Notes under the pieces: generated by a model
Told to the model about the DNA's origin: nothing
What the model saw: only the letters and a program-made list of their open reading frames with translations
Databases searched by the model: none
DNA from: Heterohyrax brucei
Lineage: Eukaryota > Chordata > Mammalia > Hyracoidea > Procaviidae
Length of the DNA stretch: 64,000 bases
Assembly: GCA_028571685.1 (NCBI GenBank)
Contig: CM053158.1
Coordinates: 52,188,501-52,252,500, forward strand
Reading direction: 5' to 3'
Made by a program: the position numbers and the translations under genes
Shown here: positions 35,347-49,364 of the stretch, one piece after another
How the letters are laid out: each line of letters starts with the position of its first letter
Numbering within the stretch: the first letter of the stretch is position 1

Positions 35347-36721
35347 TTATAGAAAGTATTGAGCTGCTTTTACTGCTGGGAAAAGGGCACAGCTGAAGAC
35401 TTAGGAACCCAGAGTGGAGGCCAGTAGGGATCCTGGTTTTTTTGGATGTCTTTCTATTCTCTTGCCTAGCCATCCACATTGTGTTCGCAGCCACTCACCT
35501 TAGGGCACTGTCAGCAGTCCCAGTGGAGACCTGTAAGGGAAACCCTTCTCAGTGAATTCAGGGATTCTTGTGTCTTGCCTCATTGAGGTAATAACTGGAA
35601 AGAAACAGGAAATCATCCCTGACAATCAGACTCTTCATTTGGAAACTAACCTCTGCTGCAAACTGCAGGGAACCTGTTCTTGTAGCCAATTAGAGCCCCA
35701 ATTTACCATTTTAGAAAAGAAAACACAAATCCTAATAAATACAGAATTTCTCCTCCATACCTACTAGCAGCAGTACTGTGGGGGCCCCACACACAAATGT
35801 TTTAAATTTAGAGGCAGAGTTAAAGACACAGTTTGCTTCCAGAATCTGAATTGAATCAGGGTTTTATTTCAGATAAAATCTTTGGGGCTCATAACTTAAA
35901 AAACATAACTTTTACTGGCATTACGCAATTTGCCATGGGTCATTTAGCGACATTTTTGTGTATGTTAGCCCAGGTTCTTCTTTTAAAAGGGGGGATGGGG
36001 TGAGGGAGGGGACTGGATTTTGCTGAACTCCAGGTGGTGTTGCAGTTTGTATTTAATTTTAATTGGAAATCAAATACAGGCAAGGGAAGGGGGGGAACCT
36101 ACCATGTTTTCTTTACTAAGAGTATCCAGTGGGGAGGGAAAGGACATTGCCAGCCAAATTTTGAGAAGCAGCTTTTTTATTGGCATGTCTTTTTTTTTCT
36201 GAGTACATTTTTGTGCCTGCAGTTTTTTTTAGCATTTAAGTTTTACACATGGCAGTGATTTTTATGTTTCAAAGCTCCTTGCTGTCTTTCCTCTGTTCTT
36301 TCGATGAGATTAGTACCTAGAACCCTGACAGCAAATAGTTGCGTCCTGTGCAGTTGTACTGTGTCCTACAGGGGAATCAGAGTCTTAACTGGACAGCGAT
36401 GAGTTAGGTGGTTTTTTGGCACATAACTGGTAAGTTCCCTACAGTGTTGCCTGGTGACTTGCATTTTGTAGAGTTCATTCTGAGATAACATTTTCTGGTT
36501 GTGGCTCATCTCGATTTTCAGAAGCCTGAGGAGGTTTCTAAAGAATTAAAAACAGAAGAATAAAATTTTGATTTTTTTCAAACCAGAATTTTAGAAGATC
36601 CACCAATTTGTGAGTAGCTTGGTATCAGTGAAATTTTCATAAAGTATTGGCAGCGAGACTGTGGCCCAATTAGAGAAGGACTGTTGAGTGTACTGAAAGA
36701 GAAGCAGAGACAGGCATTTAC

Positions 36722-36880
36722 AAGCCCAAACCTGTTATTGCCAGGTTGATCCTGACTCATCAGGACGCTATAAAGCAGAGTAGTACTGTCCTGTAAGATT
36801 TCCAAGGAATACTTGGTGGATTCAAACCACAGACCTTTTGGTTATCAGCTGAGTTCTTAACCGCTGCACTACCAGGGTTC
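36722..36880 (-). mobile_element. AfroSINE, short form, with exact target-site duplication
   Basis: Flanked by caggcatttac at 36711-36721 and 36881-36891. Ends taaccgctgcactaccaggg. Confidence 0.95.
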
Positions 36881-37202
36881 CAGGCATTTACTGGGAGCTA
36901 CGAAATACCTCATCTCCAAAGACAAGAACCATATTCCCAGGTGTTGACTCTAGTTAAGCTTGGGTGTAATTCAGATGCTTTTGAATTGAATTGAGAATTG
37001 ATGAAGGAATTTTGAATTTTCTACTGCACAGTTACTTACTTATAACAGAAGAAATTAAAAAGATGCAAGTATGATAACCGGTAGAGATGAAAACAATCTA
37101 TACTACTCTTAAGTCTGTCTTACAGTGATGCCGGCTGCTGACATTTTGGTGCCTGTTCTTTAGCCTTTAAAAAAAATTATACCTTCAGTTTTTGCAAACT
37201 CT

Positions 37203-37350
37203 TATACCTGGTGGCACAGTGAACTGTTAACCGTAAGGTCAGCAGTTGTAATGTACAAGGTGCTGCCTGGAAACCTTATCAGGGCAGTTCTCCTCTGTCC
37301 TATAGGATCACTATGAGTTGGAATTGACTCCACAGCAATAGGTCTTTTTA
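37203..37350 (+). mobile_element. AfroSINE, short form, with internal loss in the head
   Basis: tacctggtggcacagtgaac then taaggtcagcagttg; the 'ttaagtgctacggctg' part is shortened. Ends atcactatgagttggaattg. Confidence 0.87.
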
Positions 37351-38934
37351 TATCGCTATTATAGAAGTTTATGGATGAAATAATTTGTCTGTCAGTGATG
37401 ATATTTATCAGTCAGTAGGAGTCTTAGGATTAATTCTGTTAGAAGAAAGTGGTATACCTTTCAATTTTATTTAATATTTTCTGTATGTTTTGTTTGGCAT
37501 AAGACAGAAATTTGTGTTCTTAGCTTCAGATTTCATAGCTTTTGGCATAATTACTAATGTTTTCCTAACCTATCTTTCAGATAATTCACTATTTAGGCAC
37601 ACTTCTTGAAAATTATGTTTAGGAGGAAACATTCAACACTGTGTGATGATAGCTAATTCATCCCACTTCCAATAAATGAATACATTTGTTCTTTTTATGG
37701 ATAGTCCTAACAATCCCTATTGACGTAGATTTGCTAATTACTAATACCAGTAGGAAGAATTGTGGAGAGTTTATTGAATACATTCTCACCAATGTTGATG
37801 GCTTAATATCCTTACATTTCCTACTCCCATTCTGCTCTGATAGAAAACTTGCTGCAGTTTACACAACCAGTGGAAGAGGCTAGATTTTGCCCCTGTCTGC
37901 CGAACTCTAGAACCTGAGCTCCTAGATCGTGTCTCCCTGTGTCGTGGTGGTAGTGGTCACTTTATTCTCCAAGGATTCCTTCCCTTTCATTTACCTTCCT
38001 TTCCCATGGTGAGTATCCTAAAATATTTTCTCATTCAGAACGCCTCCATTTCAACCCCGTCTTTTCTTGCTGAGTCCAGAAAGAAAATACCAGATATTCC
38101 CACAGACTTTCCATTTCCACATCCACCCTTTCCTATTTTCGGATGAAGCCCTTATTTTTAGCAAATGCACCCAAAGACACTCTGAAACAACTGTGCCTTG
38201 CAGCCTGGACATGCTGCTTCTCACTTCAGAGGGGACGTGATATTTCACACCTGTTGTCCTGCATTCATGTCATGGAAAGCCACACCTGGCACACCCAGCC
38301 AGAAATGAGCTTAGTTTCTTCTGTTTCTGAAACACTTTTCATCAGAAGGCCTTTGTCATATTCCAGAAGTAGCAGAAATCCCCCAGTGCTAGCATTGGCA
38401 TGTGTAGTGTGCTGCAGACAGCAAAGTGAAAGCATTAGGCTTCTGAAACGGTCCAGACCAGACCTCCAATCAAAAAAAAAAACCAAACTTCTCTCTTGAA
38501 TGCTGTCTACTGAAACTAGTCAAGGGGATGGAAGTGTTGGCTTTTAAGAAGTGAGGAGTGGATTCTGGGTGTGCTAATAAGGCTGCATGTACAAATGCTG
38601 CAGACACTGGTGGCTGTAATAGATATTTTATAGACAACTTGAAAGCAGTCATTCTGAGTTTGACAAGTTCCCCTTTTATTGCTCTCATGTTTGGGTACAT
38701 GGAACCAGAAGAAACTTTTTCCAGGTGCCCCAAGCAGCTGTCACAGACTGACAGAACTGGGGAAATACCTTCTGTGTTTTCTTAGTATTATGTAACAGTC
38801 TTGAGCCTTTTTCCCAGCCGACAAAAATGTATTTGGGTAAAATATTTCTAATGCCTTGCGTTTTGCGAGGAAATTATTCACCAGCTTCCCTGGTGAATGA
38901 GTTCATTCTTCAGAAGATAGCACAATTATTTTGA

Positions 38935-39118
38935 GTGTCCTGGTGGCACAGTGGTTAAGGCCATTGGCTTCTGACTGAAAGGTTGGTGATTTGATACTAC
39001 CAGCGTGTCCACAGGAACAGATGCAGCCGCCTGCTTCCATAGAGATGGACTGGCTTCGAAACCCTGTGGGGTTGGTGTGGGTTAGAATCGACTCCCCGGT
39101 AGTGGGTTTGTTTGTTTT
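38935..39118 (+). mobile_element. AfroSINE, long form
   Basis: gtcctggtggcacagtggtt, gccgcctgcttccatagag, gtgggttagaatcgactccc and a gtagtgggtttg tail. Confidence 0.88.
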
Positions 39119-40284
39119 GTTTAATAATTGCTTTTGTTGTCTTGATATCTGGAAAGAGTGGCTTATTTTGCTTTAAGAGCAATTAGCTCTGCTTATAGAC
39201 TGTCCTTTGATCCCAGAGTGTGATTCTGTGTTTTAATGTTCTGTGGCTCACCTGCCCTGCCCGCTTCCAACACCACTGCAGTCAACAAAGAGCGGTGGCT
39301 CAGCACGATAAATAAAAGATGGCACTCGCCGAGGCTGTCTGGTAGATCCTAAGGTGGGAATTTTAAAGATTCATAACCTACAAGTCAAACTATGTACATT
39401 TCCCTCACAGCACAAGCATATGTTTGTTTCCTGTTTGGAAAACAGTGTTTAACTGTCATGGCTTGTTTTGCCAAGTCGGCTGATTCCCCCAAATCCTTCC
39501 TTGCCTGTTAAATTGGCTAACGTGTGAGTTGATCGGTGCTCTAGAACAGCACCAGATCCCAAATACCCGACCGCAGAGGGTCGTTGTTATCTAACTTTAT
39601 CTCTCTGTCACCTTTAAAAGCAGGCTGACACATCTGCTTTTGGCAAAAACATGAGAGCAGGCTGAAAAGCTATTGTATTAGAAGAAAACTCATAATTTCA
39701 AAAATTCCCAGTTTGGGCTGCTGTATGACAGACAAGGCACCTTAGTTCCTTGAAGGTGTCACTGTGGCCACATCCATGTGGTCACTGCAAGAAAGAGATA
39801 CACGTGGAGGGCAGAGAAAGAAATCAAACTATTTCAATTTCTCATACCAGTTGAATTAGCCACTTGTTTCTAGGTTGCTTCCAAGTTTGACCCTCAGGGG
39901 ACTTTGAAAATCCAGAGGAGGTCCCCTTGCTCCCTGGTCTCCTTGGGGCTCACAGCTCTTTCGCAGAAAGTTTTCTTGACCCTTAATGAGCCTTCCTAAC
40001 AACCCACTGCTGGACTGGAATAGGTGTTTCCTCTGACCCTTGTTATTGGTGCGGAGATTTTTCTAGAATCATACCACCTGTAGGAATGATGACAGTAACT
40101 TCATCCTGACACTTTAACACGCATTTATCTACTCCATCTTGATGGTACTTGCAGCCTCTGGTGTCTTCAATTCTCCTTTTTCAGTTGACTCCTCACCCCA
40201 CATATATAGGGATATGTGTATGCGTGTGTTTGTGTGTATTCATCTTGCTCTTTTTTTTTGCTCTGTGGAGTTACAGAATTTTTA

Positions 40285-40345
40285 AAATTCCTTAAATGGT
40301 CTAGTCCAGCCTCACATTTTATGGATGAAGAAACTAAGCTTAGCC
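40285..40345 (-). repeat. Possible MIR fragment
   Basis: cattttatggatgaagaaac resembles the minus-strand MIR 'cattttacagatgaggaaactgagg'; short and diverged. Confidence 0.4.
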
Positions 40346-40608
40346 AAAATAAAGGCTTTGTGCTTTGATTTACTTTTGCATGGACGACCTTGATGTATTT
40401 AGAAACAACCTTTTGGGGAATGATGGGGACTCTTCCATGACCTGTCAGGATAGATGAAATCAGAAACTCCATTCCTGTGATTACCAGCACCACAAAGAAC
40501 ATTTGGTTCATAGGGTACGTTTGTGTGGCAGTGTATGTACACGCACATCTGTTTCTCAAATTTTATCAGTTACTGGAGAGTAGGTCTTTTTATACATGTT
40601 AATGTTTC

Positions 40609-40823
40609 TGAGGGGCATCAGTGGTTCATTGGTGTTGCTGGGATGCTGAACAGGTTTCCAAAGAGTTCCAGACTCAGATGAGCAAGGAAGAAAAGCCTGG
40701 AGATCTACTGCCAAAAATTAGCCACCCCAAGTCATTTGGACCACAATGGGTCATGAGGATTCAGCAGCATTTCATTGTGTCATCATCATGTGTCCCTGGC
40801 CCACCCAACAGCAGCTAACAGCA
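40609..40823 (+). mobile_element. AfroSINE, 'cctggcgatc' form, diverged
   Basis: gaaaagcctggagatctact and gtcatgaggattcagcagca survive; the head is poorly conserved and the tail is aacagcagctaacagcag. Confidence 0.75.
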
Positions 40824-40837
40824 GTATTCTTTCTCAA

Positions 40838-41048
40838 GCTGGGATAAGCCAACTCTTTTTCCTATAAAGTGCCCTGTAGTAAATATTTTTTACTTTCCAG
40901 GCTGTTCTGTGTTTGCCACAAATGCTCTGCCTGAAAGCACCTGTAGACAATACGTATATGTAAGCATGGCTCTGTTGCAATAAAACTTTATTTACAAGAA
41001 CAGTAAGCTGGATTTAGCCCTGGGCAGTTGCTGGCTGACCCTGTCCTT
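40838..41048 (+). mobile_element. hAT-type MITE, same family as 31211-31592
   Basis: gataagccaactctttttcc, gtagtaaatattttttact, gtagacaatacgtatatg, gcaataaaactttatttaca and ttgctggctgaccctg. Opposite orientation to the other copy. Confidence 0.72.
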
Positions 41049-41966
41049 CAGTGAGTGTGGATGATGGTTCAAGGAGACTGTTCCTGTACAGTCGGGAATC
41101 AAGTCCTCTGCCAGTCACACTGTACCTTAAGATTAATTGCTTTTTATTTATTCACTTCGTTTTGTTTTTTTAAGGAACTCTTCTCAGCTGCAGTCCTTCC
41201 CACCATGGTTTGTTTCCATTTCTTTAAAGTCTCACTCATTGTGGTTATCCTGATGATTGCTAGGCCACGTTTTCTTGAGGGCTGTTGGGAAAGAAACTGA
41301 GACTTCCCAGAACATACTAGCAGTCCCTCGTGCGATGACTTAAGCGCTCATCTCCACGTCTCGTTGTTATCAGACGTGCCAGAGGTAACCTCTGTGATTC
41401 CTTCCTAAACATTCATAGTCTGCATGATCTGCCCTATTAGCATTGCCTTCCTCCTGTTTTGAAGTAGCCTTTCACTGGATTTCCAAACAGAACGAGTAGC
41501 ATCTTAACTTTGGGTCAGGTCTTGTATCTTCTCCTGCGTGTGATACATAGTTTTACTCATCACATAGCAGCCAATGCCTTCTGTGGCCAGATCATGCTGG
41601 GTTTCTTTTGTTTTTTTTTTAATGGTTACAGTGTTTTTGTACAGGGCAAGAACTAAAGGAAAACAAAAATCCTTTTTTTCCAAGGCCTTTCTATTCTGGA
41701 AACTTGTAAAGGAAAGTCATCCTGGTTGGGTAGTAGGGACTAGAAAAGAGGATGGAGACTTGAGGGCTGAAAGACAGGGAAGCTGAAATGTCTTCCGGGC
41801 TTCTTAGTCCTTATGAGACAGTCAGTTTTTCAGAAATTTGTAAGGATATTGACTCATGTTCTTAGACAATAGATGAGAAATCCTTTATGTGGTAGAGAAA
41901 AAGATATCTGACCCCTGGATCTAAACAAACAAAAAAAAAAGTAATTTCTCAAGTTTGCAAAATGTA

Positions 41967-42180
41967 ACCAAAAACCAAAACCAGAGTTGCTGTTGATTCC
42001 AACTCATGATGGCGCCTTGAGTGTCAGAGTGGAACTGTGCCCCATGGGGTTTTCAGTGACTGATTGTTTGGGAAGTAGATCACCAAGCATTTCGTCCAGG
42101 TTCCTCTGCATGGACTGGAACCACCAACCTTTTGACTAGCAGCTGATTGCACTCAGCGTTTGTATAACCCAGAGACTTCT
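41967..42180 (-). mobile_element. AfroSINE, 'cctggcgatc' form
   Basis: gttgctgttgattccaactc, gtgtcagagtggaactgtgc, ttttcagtgactgattgttt and cccagagacttct; AACCAAA-type tail at the left edge. Confidence 0.87.
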
Positions 42181-42629
42181 TGCAGAATGCAGGGCTCTGC
42201 AGCTAAGGTCCAGGACCACGGTTGTGTCGGGATCAGCCTGCTCTCCTCTGGGGTTTGTCTTCCTTCTCTAAGCCCCCATGGGATTTGATGCAAATCACTT
42301 AACTCTTTGAGCCACTGAAAATTACATAGTTCATTTCTGAGGTTCTTTTGCCTTTCAAATTGTGTGCTGTTTCTTCTCTCATTGGTTCTTGATTAAATGT
42401 GAAATCAGACTGTTTTAGGTATTGGGTGTTTCAGTGATTTTTGGAAAGCATGGTACCTCACAAATCACTAGCAGGCACTCCAGCTTTGTAACAAATGAAG
42501 TTCCAAGGAAGAGGATCTTAAAAGAAAATACTGACAGTGAATCAAGAAGGAAGGAAATGAGAAGGAATTTCTCCTTTCATACACAGGACTGGCTTGACAA
42601 AACGGGATGCATGACTTGGGGTGAACAAA

Positions 42630-42790
42630 CCTGAAATTCAGTCACTGCTGCTGACTTCTAGTTCTGTGACCTTACACTGTCCCTTTGCCTCGGTGTCTTC
42701 ATCTGTAAAATAAGGTTAACAATAACTGCCCTGCACACCCCAGAGGGATGTTAGAGGAAGCAAAGAAGGCATTATAGGTTAAAATGGTGG
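42630..42790 (+). repeat. MIR SINE
   Basis: ctagttctgtgaccttacac, cctcggtgtcttcatctgt and aaaataaggttaacaata match MIR. Confidence 0.75.
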
Positions 42791-42876
42791 GGAAGCGGTG
42801 AGGCTGCATCAGTGTAACATGCCATCCTTATTGACTTGCAGTGTTAGTTTGCCCACCGTTCTTTTGAGCCCTTCCC

Positions 42877-43081
42877 CCAAAAATCTACTGTTGTTGAGTC
42901 AGTTCCAACTGACAGAGGACCTGCAGGATGGAAGATCACTGCCCGGCAGGGTTTCTAAGGCTGTAAATCTTTAGGGAAGCCAACAACCACTCCTTTGTCC
43001 TGATGAGCAGCTAGTGGGTTCAACCCACTGACGTTTCTGTTCGAAGGTTAGCCCTTCAACCTCTGTGCTACCGAGACTCCT
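42877..43081 (-). mobile_element. AfroSINE, long form
   Basis: gttgttgagtcagttccaac, ggctgtaaatctttagggaa, agctagtgggttcaaccc and ctctgtgctaccgagactcc. Confidence 0.9.
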
Positions 43082-46000
43082 GTTGTAGCCCTCACATATT
43101 CCCAAACCTGGTGCTTCCTGAGCCACTTGCTTCTGGACTGTGGGAATTTGGTCACAGGAGTTTCCATCTAATAATTCTACACATAACCAACAAGGACTGA
43201 AAGAGGCCTATGTGCACTTTCCCAGTGTTTATGGACTTATTTTTTCCATTGATACACTATATCAGCAACTTTCCTTTTTAAAGCATAGAGCACAGTCAAG
43301 TGAATTTTGTTTTATATCAAAAACAAAAAATGAGAGAACTAACCTAGGGCTCTTAAAAAAGAACAAGAAAAGCAAGGCTATCCACAATTAAGAGGGGCTG
43401 CATGAGATTTGTCAGGAAGGATAATGGGTCGGGTTGTTACTTATCGAAGGACTATTTGCTGTTGGCCTTAGTATAATAATGTTAATGAGATTATTAGATG
43501 GGGGAGATTTTCAATAAATAATTGATAAGGATTAGAAAGTGCCTTTTCTGCAAATAAACTTCAGAATAATTAATATTCATGGACTCTGTTTGTCAACAGA
43601 AGTATGTAAATGAAGAGCCAGATCCCACTACCAGACACTTGTCCTGAAGGACATCTGTAAGATAAGGGTTAAACAGGAGGAAAGGCGACAGGCCCCAGGC
43701 CCCCGCCTCGATTGTGTCAATACAACTTTTCACATCTCTGCATATACATTTTCCATGCTCTGTCTCCCAGTGAGAGAAACCCCGAACTTCCTATTTCTTA
43801 TAGATTATGGATTGCAAGGTATGAAGGACAGAAGGAGATAAGGGAGAAGGCAACTTGCTAATGCAAAAGCAGTGTACTGAAAGTCACTTTTATTTCTTAT
43901 TTATAATCTACATGCACACTCTGGATAATAGATGACACCGCTCATTCAGTACTTTAACTTCAAAGCAGAGAGAAGGCATGGATGACAGAGCCGGGAGCGA
44001 GAATACAAAGGTACTCACAACAAGAGGAAAAATGCCTGTTTACGGGACTGCATTTGTTAGCACGCTGTCTTCAGATATTGTTCCCCGAGGAGCAGCGAGA
44101 ATCTGTGCAGCGCGAACAGTGATTTAACATCTGAAAATGGTACTTAAAGAGTTTCTGTCTGGTAGTAATGTGATGAAGGCTTCTGAAGGGAACCTGGGGA
44201 CTTCATTTCTTCTATTTATCTATATGTCTCTCTGGTTTTAGTCAGCGGTAATTGCATATTTAACCCCTCAAATAGCTTTAACCCTTGTGGTGCCAACTTT
44301 TTTTTTTTCCCCCTACCCTGTATGAACTGTGCTTTCATCCCTGCACAGGCAGACTCTGGAATTCCCTTGCCAAAAATTATTTAAATTTTTTTTAAAGTAT
44401 GCGTGTGTGTATATGTCTGTGTAGACATATAGATGAAAAGAAGTTATAAGAATATTAGTGGTTGAATTTAGGTAAAGAAGCATGCCCTAGCTTCCAGTTA
44501 AAATACCAATATTAAGAAGAATGAAAACTTACAGAAGAAAAGAAGAATGACAGACACCGCCCCCTTTATTTTCAGCAGTTAGTGGCTTCTGCTCAGAGAG
44601 CAAAGGGAAGGCACCATGGAAGGGAGTTGTGAAAAGGACTGGAAATCAAGAATACACATTTGATGCTTGCCCCTGCAATATGGTATTCTCAGTTAGTGGT
44701 CGTTCTGGGAGGCCTGCTTAACAGCTTATGAGAAACAAATATTAACACAAATTGCATAATTACTTCAAAATCCCAGATTCCTCAAAGATGCAAAATGATT
44801 TCAGTTGAGACTGTGTGAACACTAAGGAGTCCTATGGTAGAAGGCAGCACACTCCAAGGAAAGGCAGGAGACTGGGTCGGAGCGACTTTCACAGTTTATT
44901 TTCATGGTATTTAAATTATGATACCAGTGGGTATTTTTAATTAGTGTGCACTTGTCTCCATAAGCCATGTTGGCAAATTTGACTCATTCATACAGTAGTT
45001 GCTGTAAAAGAGGCCAGCACAGCCTGTAGGAATTAAAATGAAAAGTTTCTGCAAGCTGTTGTCGACGTGACCATGTCTCATTAACTTTAAAAACGGAGAT
45101 TATTTGCCTGAAAGCTTGATTTGACTAGCAGTAATCAAATATTAGGCTCGGTGAAGTGAGGGTGGGGAGAGCGTCACTGTTGTGATATATATCACTAAGT
45201 GTTTTGCAGTTCACTTTAAATAGCAGTATAAGATTTTTGTTTTGACAAAAGGAATAGGGAAGAGAAACATAGACATATGGCCTCAAAAGTATTATTAGGG
45301 GAGTTTTATTTTAGATTAAGACTCATTATTTACTAAGTTTGCTGACGATAAATATGATTGTGCTGATTACCAATTCTTCTCTCATTAAGAAGACAGAATT
45401 AATTATCTGGAGTAGATTCCCCTGTTTGATCAAACTTTAAATATTGCACATGGGGCCTATCTCTTGATTATCTATTGTCAGCTCTTAAATTGTCATGAAC
45501 CTTAAATTTGTAATTGGGATTCATCTTATTGTTTTTTAACTAAGTATGATGAAGAGGGTCACAAAATTGTGCATATAATAAACCCAAATAGAAGATTTTT
45601 CTTCTTATCTCATCTACTCTTGAAATAGCTTGTTGTTTGAATTAGGTATCTGAGTTAAAAAAAAAAAAAAATCTTTTTGCCAGTAATTAAAAAGTCTAAC
45701 GTTCCTGAAATATGACAGATGCGGTCTCCTTTTCCATCTTGTTTTATATGTTCACATGCACAAAGGAACATTTGTAATGCATAAGTGTAAATGGTAAAAT
45801 GAAGATGTATTTTTAGGGAGAAAGGGAAAGAAAGAAGGTGCAGTTAAACAAAAGGCAGAACATAAAGTCCTCTGCCTTTTTATGCCTTTGAACTGAGAAC
45901 ACCTTCTGCATTTTACTAGAGGAATAGGAGGCTAGAATGGAAGTAACTGGTTTTTGCATTAGGCTCTCCCTGGAGGTAGCAGAAAAATATCATGTCCCTG

Positions 46001-46328
46001 CATGAAATGCGAATGTGAAATCTACCAGAAAGAAATATTTATGACCATTTTATGCTTGATTAGGCTTGGATGACATCTGTTAGAAGACAGGGACTGGACA
46101 AAGAGAGAGACGCTTGGGGGCAAATGTTAACGGAGTTGTTTAGATGACGCTAGGGCAAAGGCGTCCATTTACTGCCAGGCAAAACACAGGAATTGTGTTA
46201 GCAAGAGTGCAGCTGACAAGCCTCTGCTGTGATGATGCAGACACTTTAAAGGGACTCAATGAAAGAGCCAAATGCAGCTGGTGATAGGCTTTGCTCTGCC
46301 TCAGTTTGTGAGCAGGTAGCTAGGTAAG
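43082..46328. other. AfroSINE-free interval, AT-rich
   Basis: 3.2 kb in which I recognise no interspersed repeat; homeodomain-like ATTA/TAAT words are common (for example around 43565). Candidate conserved non-coding DNA, unproven. Confidence 0.4.
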
Positions 46329-46553
46329 GAGTCCTTGAATGGTGCAGACCATTAAATGCTGGTCTCCTGGCTGAACGGTTGAAGGTTCATCTTCAGGCAC
46401 AGGTGCCTCAGAAGAAAGACCTGGCAGTCTGCTTCCGAGAGGTCACAGCTGTTGACAACCCTTTGGAGCAGTCCTACTCTGCATGCGTGGGGTCACCCTG
46501 AGTCACAGTCAACTCAGTGGCAACTGATTTAGCAACAGCAACCTAGGCTAAGC
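46329..46553 (+). mobile_element. AfroSINE, 'cctggcgatc' form
   Basis: aaagacctggcagtctgctt, gcgtggggtcaccctgagtc and gtggcaactgatttagcaac; flanked by taggtaag and taggctaag. Confidence 0.85.
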
Positions 46554-49364
46554 CCCAATCTGGTAACTTCCAGGGAGCTGATGTTTGAATACAGTTACAT
46601 AAACATGACTCAACTATAAATGGAGATCATCTTCACTTTTCCAAGTGAGTTTTAAGCTCCCCTGCCCTACTGAGTTGTCAGTACCAGGAAGTGGTTATAC
46701 CTTTCTAGGGAAAGGAGAATTCATTAGATTGTAGAATGGCATTGGGGCCCTTCTACAACCTAAGTTTCTTTCCTTATCTTAAGTCACTCCTAGTTTCAAA
46801 AAAAAAGGTAGGCCCTTAAGTCCTCTGGAAGTACTTCATCCCTTTAAACAGTGTAAATGTTTGCCTAAAAAAGAAAGGAAAAAAAAAAGTTTTCCAACAC
46901 TGGCAAACATTTTATCAATTGTTAAACATTTCAGTGTTCAAGTCAGTGCTGTTTGTCGGCAGAAATGGCTCTAGCGAGAGTAGAGGTATGAGCAGTTATT
47001 TCGTTCTGGTTCTCCTCCCAGCTTCTTTTCCTGTAAATTTTCTCTGTCTGGAATGCTGATGGGAAATGTTATTTTGTTTTTGTTTGCAGCAGTTCTGTTG
47101 TTTTGATTTTGTCTGAGTGGTATGGAAAACAGTACGTCACTTAGAGTGGGTGTTTTGTCTACCGGCCATTTGGCCATTGCACATATATTTCTCATGCTTA
47201 TTACATGATGACAAGGGAACCAAAAAGGCACAATTTTCCAGTTGACTTTTTCTTTCCAGTTTAATAATAGTGAGAAGAGAAAACAAAGTTAATAGATTTA
47301 GCAGTTTGTTGGGACTTGAGATCTGTGTGATAGCTGACTTCAAGGCCTTTTTATTTTTATTTTTTTAATTCCTCGTGGTTAAGGAGCTATTTCGCTGAAG
47401 GTCAGATTAATGCATATATCAGCTTCTCTAATAAACTGACTGTGGATAGTGTTTCACATTTTGCATAGAGTTGTGAAATGCTGTAATTTAAGTAGGGAAA
47501 TTCATAAAAGGATAATAAACAATTTTAACATCATTCTGATGATTAGCTTGGGGTATTCTTGTCCTGATTTTTAGGCCACGTGTAACACAACCTGTGCCAA
47601 TAAATGTATATTAATTAAAATGATTTGAAATGAAATTTGGATGAGAAAGTGGAATACAAATCTCGAAGAATAACTTAAGGCTGTTTACTGGCTCAGTTTG
47701 GACGTGCCTTATCTGAAATCGTTCTCAGCATTTGCAATGTTAAGGAACATATTGCCAGAGTGTCGAAGTTAGCTCTACGAGTAAGTAATTTTTGGTGTAG
47801 TACAAAAATATAAAAATGGAAACGATGATTAATTTTTCAATTTCTCTCTGCAGATATCTAATCATTGTACCCATGGACCGCCAAAGGCTCCCATTAAAGA
47901 TTTAAAATGCAAGAGGAAGGTAGAACCCAAAAGATGAGATTTGGGATTAAATAATGTAAAATAACTGCAGGGCAGTGGTGAAGTAGAAGCTGTTGGCACA
48001 ATACGAGAGTCATTAAGATTTTTTTTTTGAGATCCACTTAAAATATTGACACCAAGTTACACGCAGTGACATAGCTATATTAATGAAATTATTTATGATA
48101 CTGATCAAAACATGCAAACATTTTTCTCTCAGACAATTGCTTATATCAATTAATAATAGTAAAACAGACTGTCGGAAAAGCATCATGAAAATTCACATGG
48201 GCATGCTGTTGCCCTTTCAGCGCTGCCTGCTTATTATAGGATTTTGCCTGCAATGCTAGGCTAATACATGTTGCTTCTTCTTTAAGGATTTTAGTGTTAA
48301 ATGTGGAAATGCAGTGTTTGGGGTCAGCTCTCTGTGTACAGCATGATTTTCTTCAAATCAAGGGAACTTTTATAATCCTGGAAGAAGGAGACATTCCCAC
48401 CTTAGTATATAAAAGCTGTCAGTAAGGTCCAGCCAGGCTTCTCTGAGCACCGCGGTCCTGTCTTTATCACTTTGCTCAGTTCCACATAATAACATCTTCA
48501 TCTGAGATTGCTGTGGCACAGGGGAACTGCATTTGTTGATCAAATTTGGCTGGATAACACTGTGATCTCGTATCCTGAAGTGCGGAGATGTGCCTGGAAT
48601 ATGTAAGCGCAAAGCCAGCCTCTTGATTGATTGATTCTGCCTGTCACGGAACAAGATAACCGGATCAGTAAATACCCTGTGCGCTTCAGCATCATCTCCA
48701 CAATCAAAAGTGAGGGCATCATGGGGCTGGAAACACCAGGGCATGATGGGAATGCACACATTTCAGAATGATAGTCAGGAACACACACACACGTGTAAGT
48801 GTGCGTGCATGCACACGCATGCACACACACAAAGAAAATTCCTTATGTGGGGTTCCATGGAAGAAAACCACATAAAGAAGAATATTTTCTCCATGTTCAG
48901 AATACTTCTTAGTTATAAAAGTAGTTTATTTTGCAAATGCCCTTTTGGAGGTGTTCAGAGTTGGTCATAAAATGTTGTTTTTTGACTTGCGTTTACAGAG
49001 GAGATTGAGAATGCAAATTAGGGAAGCAAAGCTGGATAAGAGGTCAGTAGTGGTCTCAAGCACAAAAGAAGCTTGCACCCAAGATTTGCTCCTATTAAAA
49101 TAAACTTTTTGTTTAAACAGATGGGCCAAATACATGTAAACAAGTTGTTTAAACTTTTACTAAATTCCCAGGGAGTGCCTTTCAGAATTAGACTTGCTTG
49201 CCAAATTTGGAGCTTAATTACACAGAGAGTTCAAGAAAAGTTTAAAGAATGGGACTGTGTGAATCTTTGGCAGATGGAGTGATAGCAGGTCACCAGGTGT
49301 CACATTTATCTTGATGCTTTGATGGTCCCCTAGTTACACAAATAAATATCTTCTGTTGCTTCTC
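46554..49364. other. AfroSINE-free interval with possible Z-DNA tract
   Basis: No gene or named transposon seen. It includes the alternating purine-pyrimidine block at 48781-48830 and a 129-codon minus-strand open frame (48370-48759) that I cannot support as coding. Confidence 0.4.
48781..48830. repeat. Alternating purine-pyrimidine (CA/GT/GC) tract
   Basis: (AC)n then gtgt, a two-base break, and 32 bases of strict alternation (48799-48830) including gcgtgcatgc. Sequence of this kind can adopt Z-DNA. Confidence 0.85.

Noticed and set aside
40167..40559. 130-codon minus-strand open frame
   Set aside because: Runs through a MIR-like piece and low-complexity text; no protein similarity recognised.
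48370..48759. 129-codon minus-strand open frame
   Set aside because: No recognised domain; overlaps other frames and lies in intron. Conservation, if any, is more likely regulatory.
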